From: CAZFBA01 sp964517135
GTDB lineage: Bacteria; Cyanobacteriota; Vampirovibrionia; JBFMGH01
Length of the DNA stretch: 64,000 nucleotides
Assembly: GCA_964517135.1 (NCBI GenBank)
Contig: CAZFBA010000004.1
Span: 1 to 64,000, forward strand
Reading direction: 5' to 3'
Under the pieces are notes generated by a model. The model was not told where the DNA came from, did not search any database, and saw only the letters and a list, made by a program, of their open reading frames with translations. Shown piece by piece: positions 1 through 8,437 of this stretch (positions are counted from its first letter, which is position 1; every line of letters starts with the position of its first letter). The position numbers and the translations under genes are program-made.

Positions 1-154
1 GGGATTATAACCCTCTGCAAACATGACCCCAGACAGGCGAAGATTGCAACCAGATGTAATTAATGCGTCGTGTGGCAGTCAGGGGATAGCCTGCTTTGCA
101 GGCGAAAGGGGGCTTCGCCCCCTTTATGAGGTCAGGTGCCAGCCATGGCACCCC
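1..154. repeat. 155-bp intergenic repeat, copy A
   Basis: This copy matches 470-624 nearly base for base. It contains three hairpins: GCCTGC-ttt-GCAGGC (89-103), AAAGGGGGC-ttc-GCCCCCTTT (105-125) and GGTGCCA-gcca-TGGCACC (135-152). The left end touches the window edge, so the true boundary is not visible. No protein is credible here. Confidence 0.9.
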
Positions 155-226
155 GGCGCACTGAAACCCTTCTTTAGCAGGTAATAGAGAGGATATACTA
201 TCTGCACCCTGGATACTGATTTATGA

Positions 227-263
227 GGGTGTTTTGCGGCGCCGCAGGCGCCGCAAAACACCC
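227..263. repeat. Perfect 17-bp GC-rich hairpin
   Basis: GGGTGTTTTGCGGCGCC, a 3-base loop, then its exact reverse complement, followed by CGAC. The architecture (GGGT, T-run, GC core, A-run, ACCC, CGAC) recurs at 3770-3806 and, in weaker form, near 12675-12712. No T-tract follows, so it is a repeat-type hairpin rather than a normal terminator. Confidence 0.85.
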
Positions 264-271
264 GACACAAC

Positions 272-299
272 GGGCGGGCGGGTTGGGAACTTGCTGTGG
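272..299. repeat. G-rich dispersed motif, copy A
   Basis: The stretch starting GGGCGGGCGGGTTGGGAAC closely resembles 54829-54856. Both lie in gene-free DNA. It has four runs of three or more G, compatible with a G-quadruplex; this is only a sequence observation. Confidence 0.5.
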
Positions 300-325
300 T
301 GTGACCACCACATGGGGTTCTTTGT

Positions 326-390
326 GTCATCCTGAGCACAGCGAAGGATCTATTATGAGAGATTCTTCGGGCTTTGTCCTCAGAATGACA
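326..390. repeat. Inverted repeat of the tgtcatcctgag...ctcagaatgaca type
   Basis: The arms TGTCATCCTGAG (326-337) and CTCAGAATGACA (379-390) pair with one mismatch. Inner segments GCGAAGGATCT and AGATTCTTCGG also pair imperfectly. Elements of this form are common interspersed repeats in many unrelated bacterial genomes and often yield spurious protein calls. Confidence 0.8.
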
Positions 391-469
391 GATTAAAAAC
401 AATGATAATACATATTGTAAGGGAACTTGCTGAGGATAAGCAAACAAACCCTCCTTTAGTGAGGTAACA

Positions 470-624
470 GGGATTATAACCCTCTGCAAACATGACCCCC
501 AAACAGACAAAGATTGCACCCAGATGTAATTAATGCGTCGTGTGGCAGTCAGGGGATAGCCTGCTTTGCAGGCGAAAGGGGGCTTCGCCCCCTTTATGAG
601 GTCAGGTGCCAGCCATGGCACCCC
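470..624. repeat. 155-bp intergenic repeat, copy B
   Basis: Second copy of the element at 1-154, in direct orientation, with the same three hairpins and only a few substitutions around 498-520. A related fragment (CCCTTCTTTAGCAGGTAATAG at 167-186, compare 449-470) suggests a longer, partly degraded tandem array. Confidence 0.9.
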
Positions 625-765
625 TTCAGGGGAAAAGTGGAGGTTTTTTTTAGTAAATTAGCATATTTTTGCTATAGAAATTAAGGGTATTTTGTCATTT
701 TATATTGTTTACAGGTCATTTTTAAATAATGAAGATAATACAGACTTACATAGCAAATGATGGGG

Positions 766-797
766 TTTAGGTCTCTTAATTGAGACCTATTTTTTGA
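766..797 (+). terminator. Intrinsic terminator without an obvious gene
   Basis: The 8-bp stem TAGGTCTC / GAGACCTA (768-775 and 782-789) is followed directly by a T-run. No coding sequence lies upstream on this strand within the window, so it may end a small RNA or a transcript starting around 640-700. Confidence 0.6.
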
Positions 798-813
798 GTA
801 TAAGGCTGTTTGA

Positions 814-855
814 TAAAAACCAAACCCTCAGAAAAAATTTAACCGGACAGTAATG
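814..855. repeat. 42-bp dispersed repeat, copy A
   Basis: Near-identical to 37669-37710; both contain AACCAAACCCTCAG and AATTTAACCGGACAGTAATG. Both copies are intergenic and in the same orientation, about 37 kb apart. Confidence 0.8.
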
Positions 856-1036
856 AAAATCTTTCATTCTGTTTATGCATCAGTCTTTGTCATGTTAAAA
901 TGAAAAAAAGAATCATTATTGGCAATTTAATTGAGTCTGGCCTTTCAGGCCTTCATATTGATTATATTGAACCAGATAACAGCAACTTATAAATATACAT
1001 TGAAATATACCTGTTAACGATAATAAAGGTAGAACT

Positions 1037-2287
1037 ATGCCCGGAACCAAAGTAATAACAAATATCGGACAATTAATAACCCTGAACCCCGAATTTTTTG
1101 AGGAAAATGAAACAAAATTTAGCGTCGAACCAGACCTGGGCCTTATTAACGATGCAGCTATTCTAATTGAAGATGACCTGATCAAGTGGCTGGGGCCAGA
1201 AAGCAAAGTCGGCTGGGACTGGCTTGATAAATATGACGTCATTAACGCAAAAAAAAACGTTGTCATGCCAGGCTTGATAGATTCTCACAATCACCTGATC
1301 TTTGCAGGGTCAAGACATAATGAGTTTGAGATGCGCCTTCAAGGCAAAAGCTATACTGAAATAGCTAAACAGGGGGGCGGTATTCTGGCTACGGTAAAAC
1401 CAACAAGAAATGCCTCTTTTGAAGAACTCTATCATTCAGGTCTTGAAAGAGCAAGAAGAATTCAGCGATTTGGCGTAACCACACTGGAAAGTAAAACAGG
1501 CTACGGACTATCTATAGAGTCTGAAATTAAAATGCTCAAAGTTATAAACGCCCTTAATAATGCTACCCAGATTGATATTATACCAACCTTTATGGGTGCA
1601 CACGCACTGTCACCAGAATTTAACGATTACGAAAGCTATACTGATCATATATGTAAAGAGATGATACCGGCAGTAGCTAAAGAAAAACTGGCCCGCTTCT
1701 GTGATGTATTTGCAGAAATAGGCTATTTTTCTCTTGATCAGGCCCGGAGAATTCTTTACACGGCAAAAGAATATGGCATGCTGCTCAAACTCCACGGAGA
1801 TGAATTCAGCAACTTCTATGCTACAGCCCTTGCACTTGAAGTTGGTGCAACATCTGTAGACCACCTGATATGTATGGATAACGCAGCTATCAAGCCACTG
1901 GCAGAGTCAAATACTGTTGCTACAGTTATGCCAGGAGTCTCACTCTTTCTTGATACGCAAAAAGCACCGGCCCGGGCTATGCTCAATGAAGGGGTAAAAG
2001 TTGCTGTAGCTACAGACTTTAATCCCGGGTCAAATATGTGTGAAAGCTTACCTCTATCAATGTCTCTGGCATGTTTTATGTTAAAAATGTCACCGGCAGA
2101 AGTCATAATAGCTGTTACCCGTAATGCTGCAAAAGCACTTGCCCTTGATGACAGAGGTACCCTTGAACCCGGCAAGAGAGCTGACCTTGCCTTTTTTGAC
2201 ATACCTTCTTATCAGTATATGTTTTATCACTATGGTATAAACCACCTCTCACGCCTGATGGTGCAGGGAGAAAGTGTTATATTCTAA
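1037..2287 (+). CDS. hutI: Imidazolonepropionase
   Basis: Hydrolyses 4-imidazolone-5-propanoate to N-formimino-L-glutamate, the third step of histidine degradation, in the cytoplasm. The 416-residue length is typical. Metal ligands of this amidohydrolase family are visible: His84 and His86 in SHNHL, His253 in LHGDEF, His276 in VDHL and Asp327 in ATDFNPGS. The family segment FAGSRHNEFEMRLQGKSY follows the first metal motif. AAAGG precedes the ATG at good spacing. No other hut gene is in the window, so it stands alone between the repeat cluster and convergent asnS. The family assignment is firm; participation in a complete histidine pathway is not shown. Confidence 0.93.
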   Translation: MPGTKVITNIGQLITLNPEFFEENETKFSVEPDLGLINDAAILIEDDLIKWLGPESKVGWDWLDKYDVINAKKNVVMPGLIDSHNHLIFAGSRHNEFEMRLQGKSYTEIAKQGGGILATVKPTRNASFEELYHSGLERARRIQRFGVTTLESKTGYGLSIESEIKMLKVINALNNATQIDIIPTFMGAHALSPEFNDYESYTDHICKEMIPAVAKEKLARFCDVFAEIGYFSLDQARRILYTAKEYGMLLKLHGDEFSNFYATALALEVGATSVDHLICMDNAAIKPLAESNTVATVMPGVSLFLDTQKAPARAMLNEGVKVAVATDFNPGSNMCESLPLSMSLACFMLKMSPAEVIIAVTRNAAKALALDDRGTLEPGKRADLAFFDIPSYQYMFYHYGINHLSRLMVQGESVIF

Positions 2288-2334
2288 CACTCAGATTATT
2301 ATAGTGACAGCTTTCAGGTTTAGTGATCATTAAA

Positions 2335-3639
2335 TTAAGGTGTCAGACGGTCAAGCAACCTCGGGAAGGGTATAGTTTCCCTTACATGGTGTATGCCGCA
2401 GATCCAGCTGAGGGTACGTTCAATACCGAGGCCAAAGCCTGCATGAGGAAATGTTCCATAGCGTCTGATATCAAGGTACCACTCGAAGTGTTCCTGCGGG
2501 AGGTTATGCTCTTTAATCCTGTTGATGAGCATTTCAAGATCATCTTCACGCTGACCTCCGCCAATTAGTTCGCCATAGCCCTCAGGCCCTATCATATCCA
2601 CACATAGTGAAAGTTTCTCATTTACTCTATCTGTTTTCATGTAGAATGCTTTACACTTTGCCGGGTATCGATGAATGAACACCGGTTTATCAAAGTGTTC
2701 TGAGAGTACTGTTTCTTCATCTCCGCCAAAATCTTCGCCCCATTCGACTTCTTTGCCGGCTTTTTGAAGTATACCAATAGCTTCGTCGTATGAAATACGT
2801 GGGAAGGGTTTTTTAATGTTTTCAAGCATTGTTGTATCCCGCTCAAGTATTTCCAGTTCGTCTTTTCGTTTTTCAAGTACACGGGCAACAATGTAGGTAA
2901 CAAAATCTTCCGCCAGATCAATCAAACCATCCAGTTCAAGGTAGGCTACCTCGGGTTCTATCATCCAGAATTCTGTAAGGTGACGGCGAGTTTTAGATTT
3001 TTCTGCTCTAAAAGTAGGGCCAAAGCAATATACCTTCCCAAAAGCAGCAGCGCATGCTTCATTATAGAGTTGTCCACTCTGTGTAAGGTAGGCTTTAGTA
3101 TCGAAATAATCTACTTCAAACAGGTTTGTAGTGCCTTCACATGCTGATGGTGTAAAGATAGGGGTATCAAGCAAGACAAAACCGCTTTCATCAAAGTAAT
3201 CACGGCAGGCTTTAATCAGCTCAGACCTTATTTTGAGTATGGCATTTTGTTTTAGAGATCTCAACCAGAGATGTCGGTTATCCATTAAGAAGGCTACACC
3301 GTGTTCTTTAGGCCCTATTGGATATTCTTGAGCTTCTTGAACTATCTCAAAATGCTTTACCTGTAGCTCATACCCTATCTTTGATCGTGTATCTTCGACT
3401 ACTGTGCCATACACAATTATTGAACTTTCTTGAGTCAGCTTTTTACCTGCTTTAAAAAGCTCAAGATCAACGTCAGACTTAGATACTACTGCCTGTATAA
3501 CCCCGGTGCCATCTCGAACCTGGAAAAAATGAAGTTTTCCGCTTGATCGCTTATTATATAACCAGCCTTTGAGGCATACATCATGGTCTTTATGTTGTGC
3601 TATTTCAGATATGTAGGCTTGTTTGCAATTTTCATACAT
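2335..3639 (-). CDS. asnS: Asparaginyl-tRNA synthetase
   Basis: Class IIb aminoacyl-tRNA synthetase that charges tRNA-Asn with asparagine. The N-terminal OB-fold anticodon-binding domain covers roughly residues 15-105. Class II motif 2 is FRAE (210-213) followed by the RRHLTEFWM signature, and motif 3 is GFGLGIER (401-408). The C-terminal RETIPFPR (420-427) is typical of AsnS rather than AspS. The 434-residue length is normal. A strong AGGGGGA ribosome site precedes the ATG. Converges with hutI with a 47-bp gap. Its presence implies direct Asn-tRNA charging rather than only the transamidation route. Confidence 0.95.
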   Translation of the reverse strand: MYENCKQAYISEIAQHKDHDVCLKGWLYNKRSSGKLHFFQVRDGTGVIQAVVSKSDVDLELFKAGKKLTQESSIIVYGTVVEDTRSKIGYELQVKHFEIVQEAQEYPIGPKEHGVAFLMDNRHLWLRSLKQNAILKIRSELIKACRDYFDESGFVLLDTPIFTPSACEGTTNLFEVDYFDTKAYLTQSGQLYNEACAAAFGKVYCFGPTFRAEKSKTRRHLTEFWMIEPEVAYLELDGLIDLAEDFVTYIVARVLEKRKDELEILERDTTMLENIKKPFPRISYDEAIGILQKAGKEVEWGEDFGGDEETVLSEHFDKPVFIHRYPAKCKAFYMKTDRVNEKLSLCVDMIGPEGYGELIGGGQREDDLEMLINRIKEHNLPQEHFEWYLDIRRYGTFPHAGFGLGIERTLSWICGIHHVRETIPFPRLLDRLTP

Positions 3640-3723
3640 AAGGTTTCCCCCTGACTAGATTTTACAGGGTTATTGTATCAAAAAAAAAGACTAATGAGAT
3701 CTCTGAATAATTTTTCTGAAATC

Positions 3724-3926
3724 TGATTACCCCGAATTATTCATCAATTTATAGTCTATTTATTCTATAGGGTTTAAAAGTGCGGCGCCGCCGCACTTTT
3801 AAACCCGACCCCCTAACTTCAGTTCCCTGCAATGTTTTAACACTGTGTTAAAAAGATGTATTCGCTAAACGTCAATTTCTATAACTGTTTCAGGTCAATT
3901 TATTAATAGTTTATGAATTAAATGGG
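3724..3926. repeat. About 200-bp intergenic repeat with an 18-bp perfect hairpin, copy A
   Basis: The reverse complement of this element lies at 47779-47977 with high identity over its full length. The core is a perfect 18-bp stem with a 1-base spacer (GGGTTTAAAAGTGCGGCG and its complement, 3770-3806). A second palindrome, TTTTAACACTGTGTTAAAA, follows near 3835. No reading frame is conserved. It resembles a miniature non-coding mobile or REP-type element and fills most of the space upstream of asnS. Confidence 0.88.
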
Positions 3927-3999
3927 TTACTTATGACATTGATTATATAACAATAGATTTTGGGTAATAATTTTACTGCTGAAATTTTGTCTTATAGAA

Positions 4000-4860
4000 T
4001 TATTCTGCAACCAGCTCAAATGTATCTGAAATCTTTGTATAGAAAGCTTCATAGTCATCTATTTTAGCCGGCAATATCATATGAATATGGTTAAAGTCAA
4101 TAATAGTTTTGAAATCTTTTTGCTCAATTTCTTTTAGCAGGTGATCATCAGATAATACTTTTAAATAGCCGTCATCCTGAGATTCTGTATATTCAAGATA
4201 TTTGTGTTCATTGATTAAAAGCTGTCTTTTATTTTGCTGATCCACAATACCAAAGCTAATAAACCCATCATTAAAAAGAAAGAGATGATGTTCTGCCAGG
4301 TATTCTTTGAGGGTATCTTTATCAGTCAGGGCTGAATAAAAACCAGGCACAAGAGAAACACCTTCATGATCAACGTTAAAGACTATTTTTATTGTATCTT
4401 CCTCAATATTTTCGATAAAGTTTTCAAATAAAGATAGCATTTCATTCTTATTGGCATTGATAAGAACCACATTATTATTTTCATAAGGATACTTACAATA
4501 TCCTCTTTTAACTTTAGACATACTTTCTTGAAGGTTTGCTCCGTCAAAATAGCACCCTTCAGGCTTTATATAGATTTCATCTTCTTCATTGCCATAGAAT
4601 ATTTTGGCAGATTTATACCATATACCCAGCTTCTCAGGGTCTGCTGAAATATCAAGCAGCATTTTTGATGAGGGTTTAGCCAGTAGACCAACAGTATAGA
4701 TACTGTAATTTGTTGTATGATCCATCTGACAATCCATTCTGACAAGTTCCAGGGCTTGAAAGAGGTCTCTTGCAGTTAATCCAAAAATCTGCAAAAATGG
4801 ATACTTCTCTTTGCCAGCGATTTCAATTGAAAAGAGTTGTTTAAGTTCAGCTTTACTCAT
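4000..4860 (-). CDS. Unknown cytoplasmic protein, about 286 residues
   Basis: Not recognised. The protein is acidic and soluble, with no signal peptide or membrane segment. The frame opens at 4890, but an AAGG sits about 10 nt upstream of the ATG at 4860 (MSKAELKQLF), which I prefer as start. Composition is ordinary for the window, with several Asp/Glu-rich stretches and aromatic residues spread through, compatible with a mixed alpha/beta fold. It stands alone between a 340-bp and a 375-bp spacer and diverges from the HEAT membrane protein at 5236. Confidence 0.7.
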   Translation of the reverse strand: MSKAELKQLFSIEIAGKEKYPFLQIFGLTARDLFQALELVRMDCQMDHTTNYSIYTVGLLAKPSSKMLLDISADPEKLGIWYKSAKIFYGNEEDEIYIKPEGCYFDGANLQESMSKVKRGYCKYPYENNNVVLINANKNEMLSLFENFIENIEEDTIKIVFNVDHEGVSLVPGFYSALTDKDTLKEYLAEHHLFLFNDGFISFGIVDQQNKRQLLINEHKYLEYTESQDDGYLKVLSDDHLLKEIEQKDFKTIIDFNHIHMILPAKIDDYEAFYTKISDTFELVAE

Positions 4861-4952
4861 AAAATAATACCTTAATGATACTGTATACATTTAATATAAC
4901 ACTTCAAGAATCAAGAATTATAAAGATTATTGGATTTATCAGCAAACAATAA

Positions 4953-5204
4953 TTATGATATCTGAATAACTTGTATGTTCTCAGATCTGTTTTTGCTTGA
5001 ATCATTAATTACGTAATTAATCAGAGGTTCCAAAGATAAATTTTTGCACAGTAAATTTTTTTGTGTGAAAATCAATTGAACCAAACATCTATCATTATAG
5101 TTATGCGCAATTTTCATAAAATGAATAATAATTTCTACATTTTCTTTGCATTTTTGTTCTACAAATAAAACAGGCTTATAATGCATTTCAATAACATTTT
5201 TCAC
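4953..5204 (-). CDS. Possible small protein, 83 residues or a remnant
   Basis: Open from a GTG at 5204 with no clear ribosome site. The C-terminal part contains NDRCL and LEPLIN. A stop-bounded fragment at 12806-12919 on the same strand reads YHNDRFLEPLIN, as if the segment between NDR and LEPLIN had been removed. This shared coding-like motif is the only support; it may be a degraded gene. The remaining 4861-5235 spacer shows nothing else. Confidence 0.3.
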   Translation of the reverse strand: MKNVIEMHYKPVLFVEQKCKENVEIIIHFMKIAHNYNDRCLVQLIFTQKNLLCKNLSLEPLINYVINDSSKNRSENIQVIQIS

Positions 5205-5235
5205 ACGGGTGACTACAATTCAACGATTATAATTT

Positions 5236-6264
5236 ATGGAAATTCAAGAATTTAGAACATTTTCATTCATAGATAAAATAAATTATCTTGAAGAATGGAA
5301 AAATAAAAGAGATTTTAAACATCTAATTATGGCCTTTGAAGATCATGATAGAGACGTGTGCATTAAAGCCTGTGAAATGACTGTATCACTGGGAAAAGAT
5401 GCTATTATACCTTTAAAAGAAGCCCTTGGTTCAAAAAATAATGAAGTTAGAAGCTGGGTTTTACTTTGCCTGGCAGAGATAGAAGAAACAAATCTTAGCA
5501 CATTCTTTACTATAGTTTATTATGCCTTTTTTGACCCTAACATTTATGTTAGAAAAAAAGGACTTAATGCAATAATTATTTCGCTAAGGCTGTTTTATAA
5601 GAATACTAAAGACCTTTTTGAATTTCTATTTTACTTTGTTATTATATCAATAGTGCAACTTGTAACGCTTTTATTCTTTGTATTGCCACTTGTTGTCATC
5701 GTAGGAATCCGTATACCTGATGAATACTTAGAAATCAGGAATTTTATCATTATTTTACTCGTATCAGCCTTTATACCTTTTATTTCGGGTTTTATTTCTT
5801 CTTATTTATATAAAGGAAAACACAATACCTTTTTATTTTCTGCTCTTATAGGTGTAATTCAAAGTATACCGTATAATATAATTCTTTTACTTCTCAGTCA
5901 AAAAATTGGTATCATCAACTGTTTTGTGCCCTTTTTCGGGTTCTTTGGCGGTCTTATAGGTTTTCATTTCAGTACAAACAGACAGGTTGAAGAAGAAGCT
6001 CTCAGGGCCCGCAAAGAAGAAATGCTGCTGGAAGAAGAAGAAAAAACCGTTATGCATTTGATTTATGAGCGGGTTAAATCATCTAAAAAGCTTCAAGATC
6101 AAGTTATTCTTACCAGTGGTGTCATTGGTCTCGTATTACTGGTGTATTTGAGTTATTCTATTTATAATATTTCTTCTATTTCTTCTAATAAAAAGCAATT
6201 TAACCTGCAACAATATACTTACCCCTTCCCGGGTTTGCAGGTAATAGAGGAAAAGAAAGATTAG
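5236..6264 (+). CDS. HEAT-repeat membrane protein
   Basis: The N-terminal 100 residues form HEAT/armadillo-like helical pairs (for example DHDRDVCIKACEMTVSLG and NNEVRSWVLLCLAEI), which usually mediate protein contacts. They are followed by about four hydrophobic segments between residues 128 and 250 and one more near 288-308, separated by a charged Glu-rich linker (250-275). The short C-terminal tail after the last segment is polar. No signal peptide is seen. The start lacks an obvious ribosome site. Function unknown; a membrane-anchored scaffold is an inference. It is one of three helical-repeat proteins in the window. Confidence 0.75.
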   Translation: MEIQEFRTFSFIDKINYLEEWKNKRDFKHLIMAFEDHDRDVCIKACEMTVSLGKDAIIPLKEALGSKNNEVRSWVLLCLAEIEETNLSTFFTIVYYAFFDPNIYVRKKGLNAIIISLRLFYKNTKDLFEFLFYFVIISIVQLVTLLFFVLPLVVIVGIRIPDEYLEIRNFIIILLVSAFIPFISGFISSYLYKGKHNTFLFSALIGVIQSIPYNIILLLLSQKIGIINCFVPFFGFFGGLIGFHFSTNRQVEEEALRARKEEMLLEEEEKTVMHLIYERVKSSKKLQDQVILTSGVIGLVLLVYLSYSIYNISSISSNKKQFNLQQYTYPFPGLQVIEEKKD

Positions 6265-6302
6265 TTTTGCCGGGGGTTAACTTTATAAAAAGCCCTGAAA
6301 GC

Positions 6303-7424
6303 TTATAGATTCTTAATTCTGTCTGCCGGACTGACAATACTTGTTATCCTCAGGCCAAAATTGTCTTCAATAACAACAACTTCACCTTTGGCAATAAGTT
6401 TTCCGTTGGCGAGAAGGTCAACAGGTTCGCCAGCTATTTTATCCAGCTCTATAACAGAACCTCTGGTAAGCTCAAGCACTTTTTTTATAGGCAATTCAGC
6501 CCTGCCAAGTTCAACTGTTAGTCTTAAACCAACATCTAGAACCAGATCGAGGTTCTGGTTTTCAGCTCCAAACATTGAAGAGGCACTGTCAAAAGACGAA
6601 AACCTTGCTGGTTGAACAGTAACAGGTTGTTGCCCGAGGTTCATACTGCTAAAATCCTGGTTTTCCTGGTTATCTGAAGTTGACCCGAACATTCTAGGTC
6701 CTCCTGTATTTGCAGATTGTTGCTGATTATCTGAACCTTGAAGAAGAGAATCAACAGAACCCATAAATAATTTAACTAATTTTTTAGATGTATCCACAGA
6801 CAGGAGTTGTAATATCTCACTATTAATAACGTTTCCTACAGTAAATTTAAAAACAACACCTACCACAGCTACATCTTGAATATCAGCCGGTACGGCAATC
6901 GGCACACCCGGAGTGATGGGTTTAATTTCTGGCTGGGTTATATCAATATTCTGGTTGAAAATAGAGCCCAGGCTAACAGCAGAAGATGACATCATCTGGT
7001 TAAGAGCTTCTCCTACTGCACTTAGTTGAAGGTCTCCAAGTTCAAAAGACTCTATTTTACCTGTTCCACCCATCATTATATCAGCAATAATGGCTAAATC
7101 AGTATTTTTCATTACCAATAAATAACTAGAATTTATGTCAGCTAATAGTTTAAATATCACCAGAGAACTATCTTCCTGTGTGCTGAAGACTTCTTCTATG
7201 CTATTAAACTCTATCGGGTTTGGTGATACTATTTCTACTTTTGTGCTGAGTATTTCAGCCAGGGTAGATGCAGCAGAACTCATTGATATATTACAAAGTT
7301 CAGCTAAAGTATCTTTATCTTCAGAAGTTACTCCTTGCAAAGAACTATCATCTCCTGATTCTTCTTCATCCTGCATGCCGGATAATAACTTATCAATGTC
7401 TGATTGGTTTAAATCATCGCTCAT
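6303..7424 (-). CDS. fliY: Flagellar motor switch protein FliY (FliN with CheC-like domain)
   Basis: C-ring component at the cytoplasmic face of the flagellar motor. An N-terminal CheY-P-binding-type peptide (SDIDKLL, about 8-14) precedes a CheC-like domain (about 35-200) with both phosphatase signatures intact: D38-x3-E42-x2-N45 and S135-x3-E139-x2-N142. A Gln/Asn-rich linker leads to a C-terminal SpoA/FliN domain (about 291-373). The start overlaps fliM by 4 bp (ATGA-type coupling). The intact signatures suggest CheY-P phosphatase activity as in Bacillus FliY. No other flagellar or chemotaxis gene is in the window. Confidence 0.93.
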   Translation of the reverse strand: MSDDLNQSDIDKLLSGMQDEEESGDDSSLQGVTSEDKDTLAELCNISMSSAASTLAEILSTKVEIVSPNPIEFNSIEEVFSTQEDSSLVIFKLLADINSSYLLVMKNTDLAIIADIMMGGTGKIESFELGDLQLSAVGEALNQMMSSSAVSLGSIFNQNIDITQPEIKPITPGVPIAVPADIQDVAVVGVVFKFTVGNVINSEILQLLSVDTSKKLVKLFMGSVDSLLQGSDNQQQSANTGGPRMFGSTSDNQENQDFSSMNLGQQPVTVQPARFSSFDSASSMFGAENQNLDLVLDVGLRLTVELGRAELPIKKVLELTRGSVIELDKIAGEPVDLLANGKLIAKGEVVVIEDNFGLRITSIVSPADRIKNL

Positions 7425-8437
7425 ATTAAATCTACACCTACACTATCTAGATTTTCAACTGTAATTGTATCCACAATATTAAGGGCAATTTTGTTTTTAA
7501 TTGTTCCGGGGCGACCTTTGAACTTGGGTATACCTTCAACACTAACAACAAGTGGGTCGTTAACCATTGAATCAAGACGTAATACATCACCCGATCTTAG
7601 CTCAAGCAGTTCTCTTACAGATAAGTCAACATTGCCAAGTGAAACATTAACATGCATACTGGCAGCACCAAGTTTTTGTATTAGCTTGTTTCTATCTTCT
7701 TCAGAGGTTTCATGACCTCGTGAGTGGAATATATGCTGGGCACTCAGCTGACTAATAACAGATTCAAGTACCGGATAAGGCAGGCAAAGGCTCATAAGCC
7801 CTGAATCACGTCCGCCCATTTGAACTTCAAAGGTAATCAGTGCTACAATCTCACCAGGAGTAGCTACCTGTATCAATATATAGTTATCTTCCATGCCGAC
7901 AAGGCTTGCTTCAATTGGTATAACGTTATTCCATGCTTCTTCAAGTGCCTTAATAGTCTTATCTATTACTCTTCTGATAAGAGATTCTTCAATATCTGTA
8001 AGTTCTCTGGGTCTTGTTTCACTAACACCAAGGCCACCCAGCATACGGTCTATAATACCTGATGTTACCTCATGGCCCATTCCCATTAAAATCTGACCGG
8101 GCAGAGGTAGCAATTCTATTATACTGACGGTAATAGGATTTGGCATTGATCGCACAAATTCATCATAGGTTAGCTGATCAACACTTACAACATCGACATC
8201 CACCTGCATGCGCAAATAAGAGGTTAATACCAGGCCAAGCTGGCGAGAAAAACCGTCATGAATTGTCTGCAATGCTCTCAGGTGGTCTTTAGAAAATTTA
8301 TCTGGACGACGGAAGTTGTATAGTTTATAGCCTTTTCTCTCTCCCGAGTCGTCTATTGACTCTTCATCAAGTCCTGAAGATAATGTCGCCAGCAGACTAT
8401 CTATTTCCGCTTGTGATAGGGTATCAGAGTCTGACAA
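7421..8437 (-). CDS. fliM: Flagellar motor switch protein FliM
   Basis: Middle ring protein of the flagellar switch that binds phosphorylated CheY. It shows the N-terminal SQAEIDSLLATL peptide, the FliM core beginning YNFRRPDKFSKDHLRAL, the GG-containing middle segment and a C-terminal SpoA domain. The frame is open from a TTG at 8464. An AAGGGGGA ribosome site lies at correct spacing before the TTG at 8437 (product SDSDTLSQAEID), so I place the start there, giving 338 residues. It is the first gene of a two-gene unit with fliY; about 1.2 kb of gene-free DNA lies upstream. Confidence 0.93.
   Translation of the reverse strand: MSDSDTLSQAEIDSLLATLSSGLDEESIDDSGERKGYKLYNFRRPDKFSKDHLRALQTIHDGFSRQLGLVLTSYLRMQVDVDVVSVDQLTYDEFVRSMPNPITVSIIELLPLPGQILMGMGHEVTSGIIDRMLGGLGVSETRPRELTDIEESLIRRVIDKTIKALEEAWNNVIPIEASLVGMEDNYILIQVATPGEIVALITFEVQMGGRDSGLMSLCLPYPVLESVISQLSAQHIFHSRGHETSEEDRNKLIQKLGAASMHVNVSLGNVDLSVRELLELRSGDVLRLDSMVNDPLVVSVEGIPKFKGRPGTIKNKIALNIVDTITVENLDSVGVDLI

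Noticed and set aside
124..621. A 165-codon minus-strand frame across the repeat cluster
   Set aside because: It is a translation of the 155-bp repeats and the tgtcatcctgag-type element; the CHSEDKARRIS segment is a familiar artefact of that repeat. No ribosome site.
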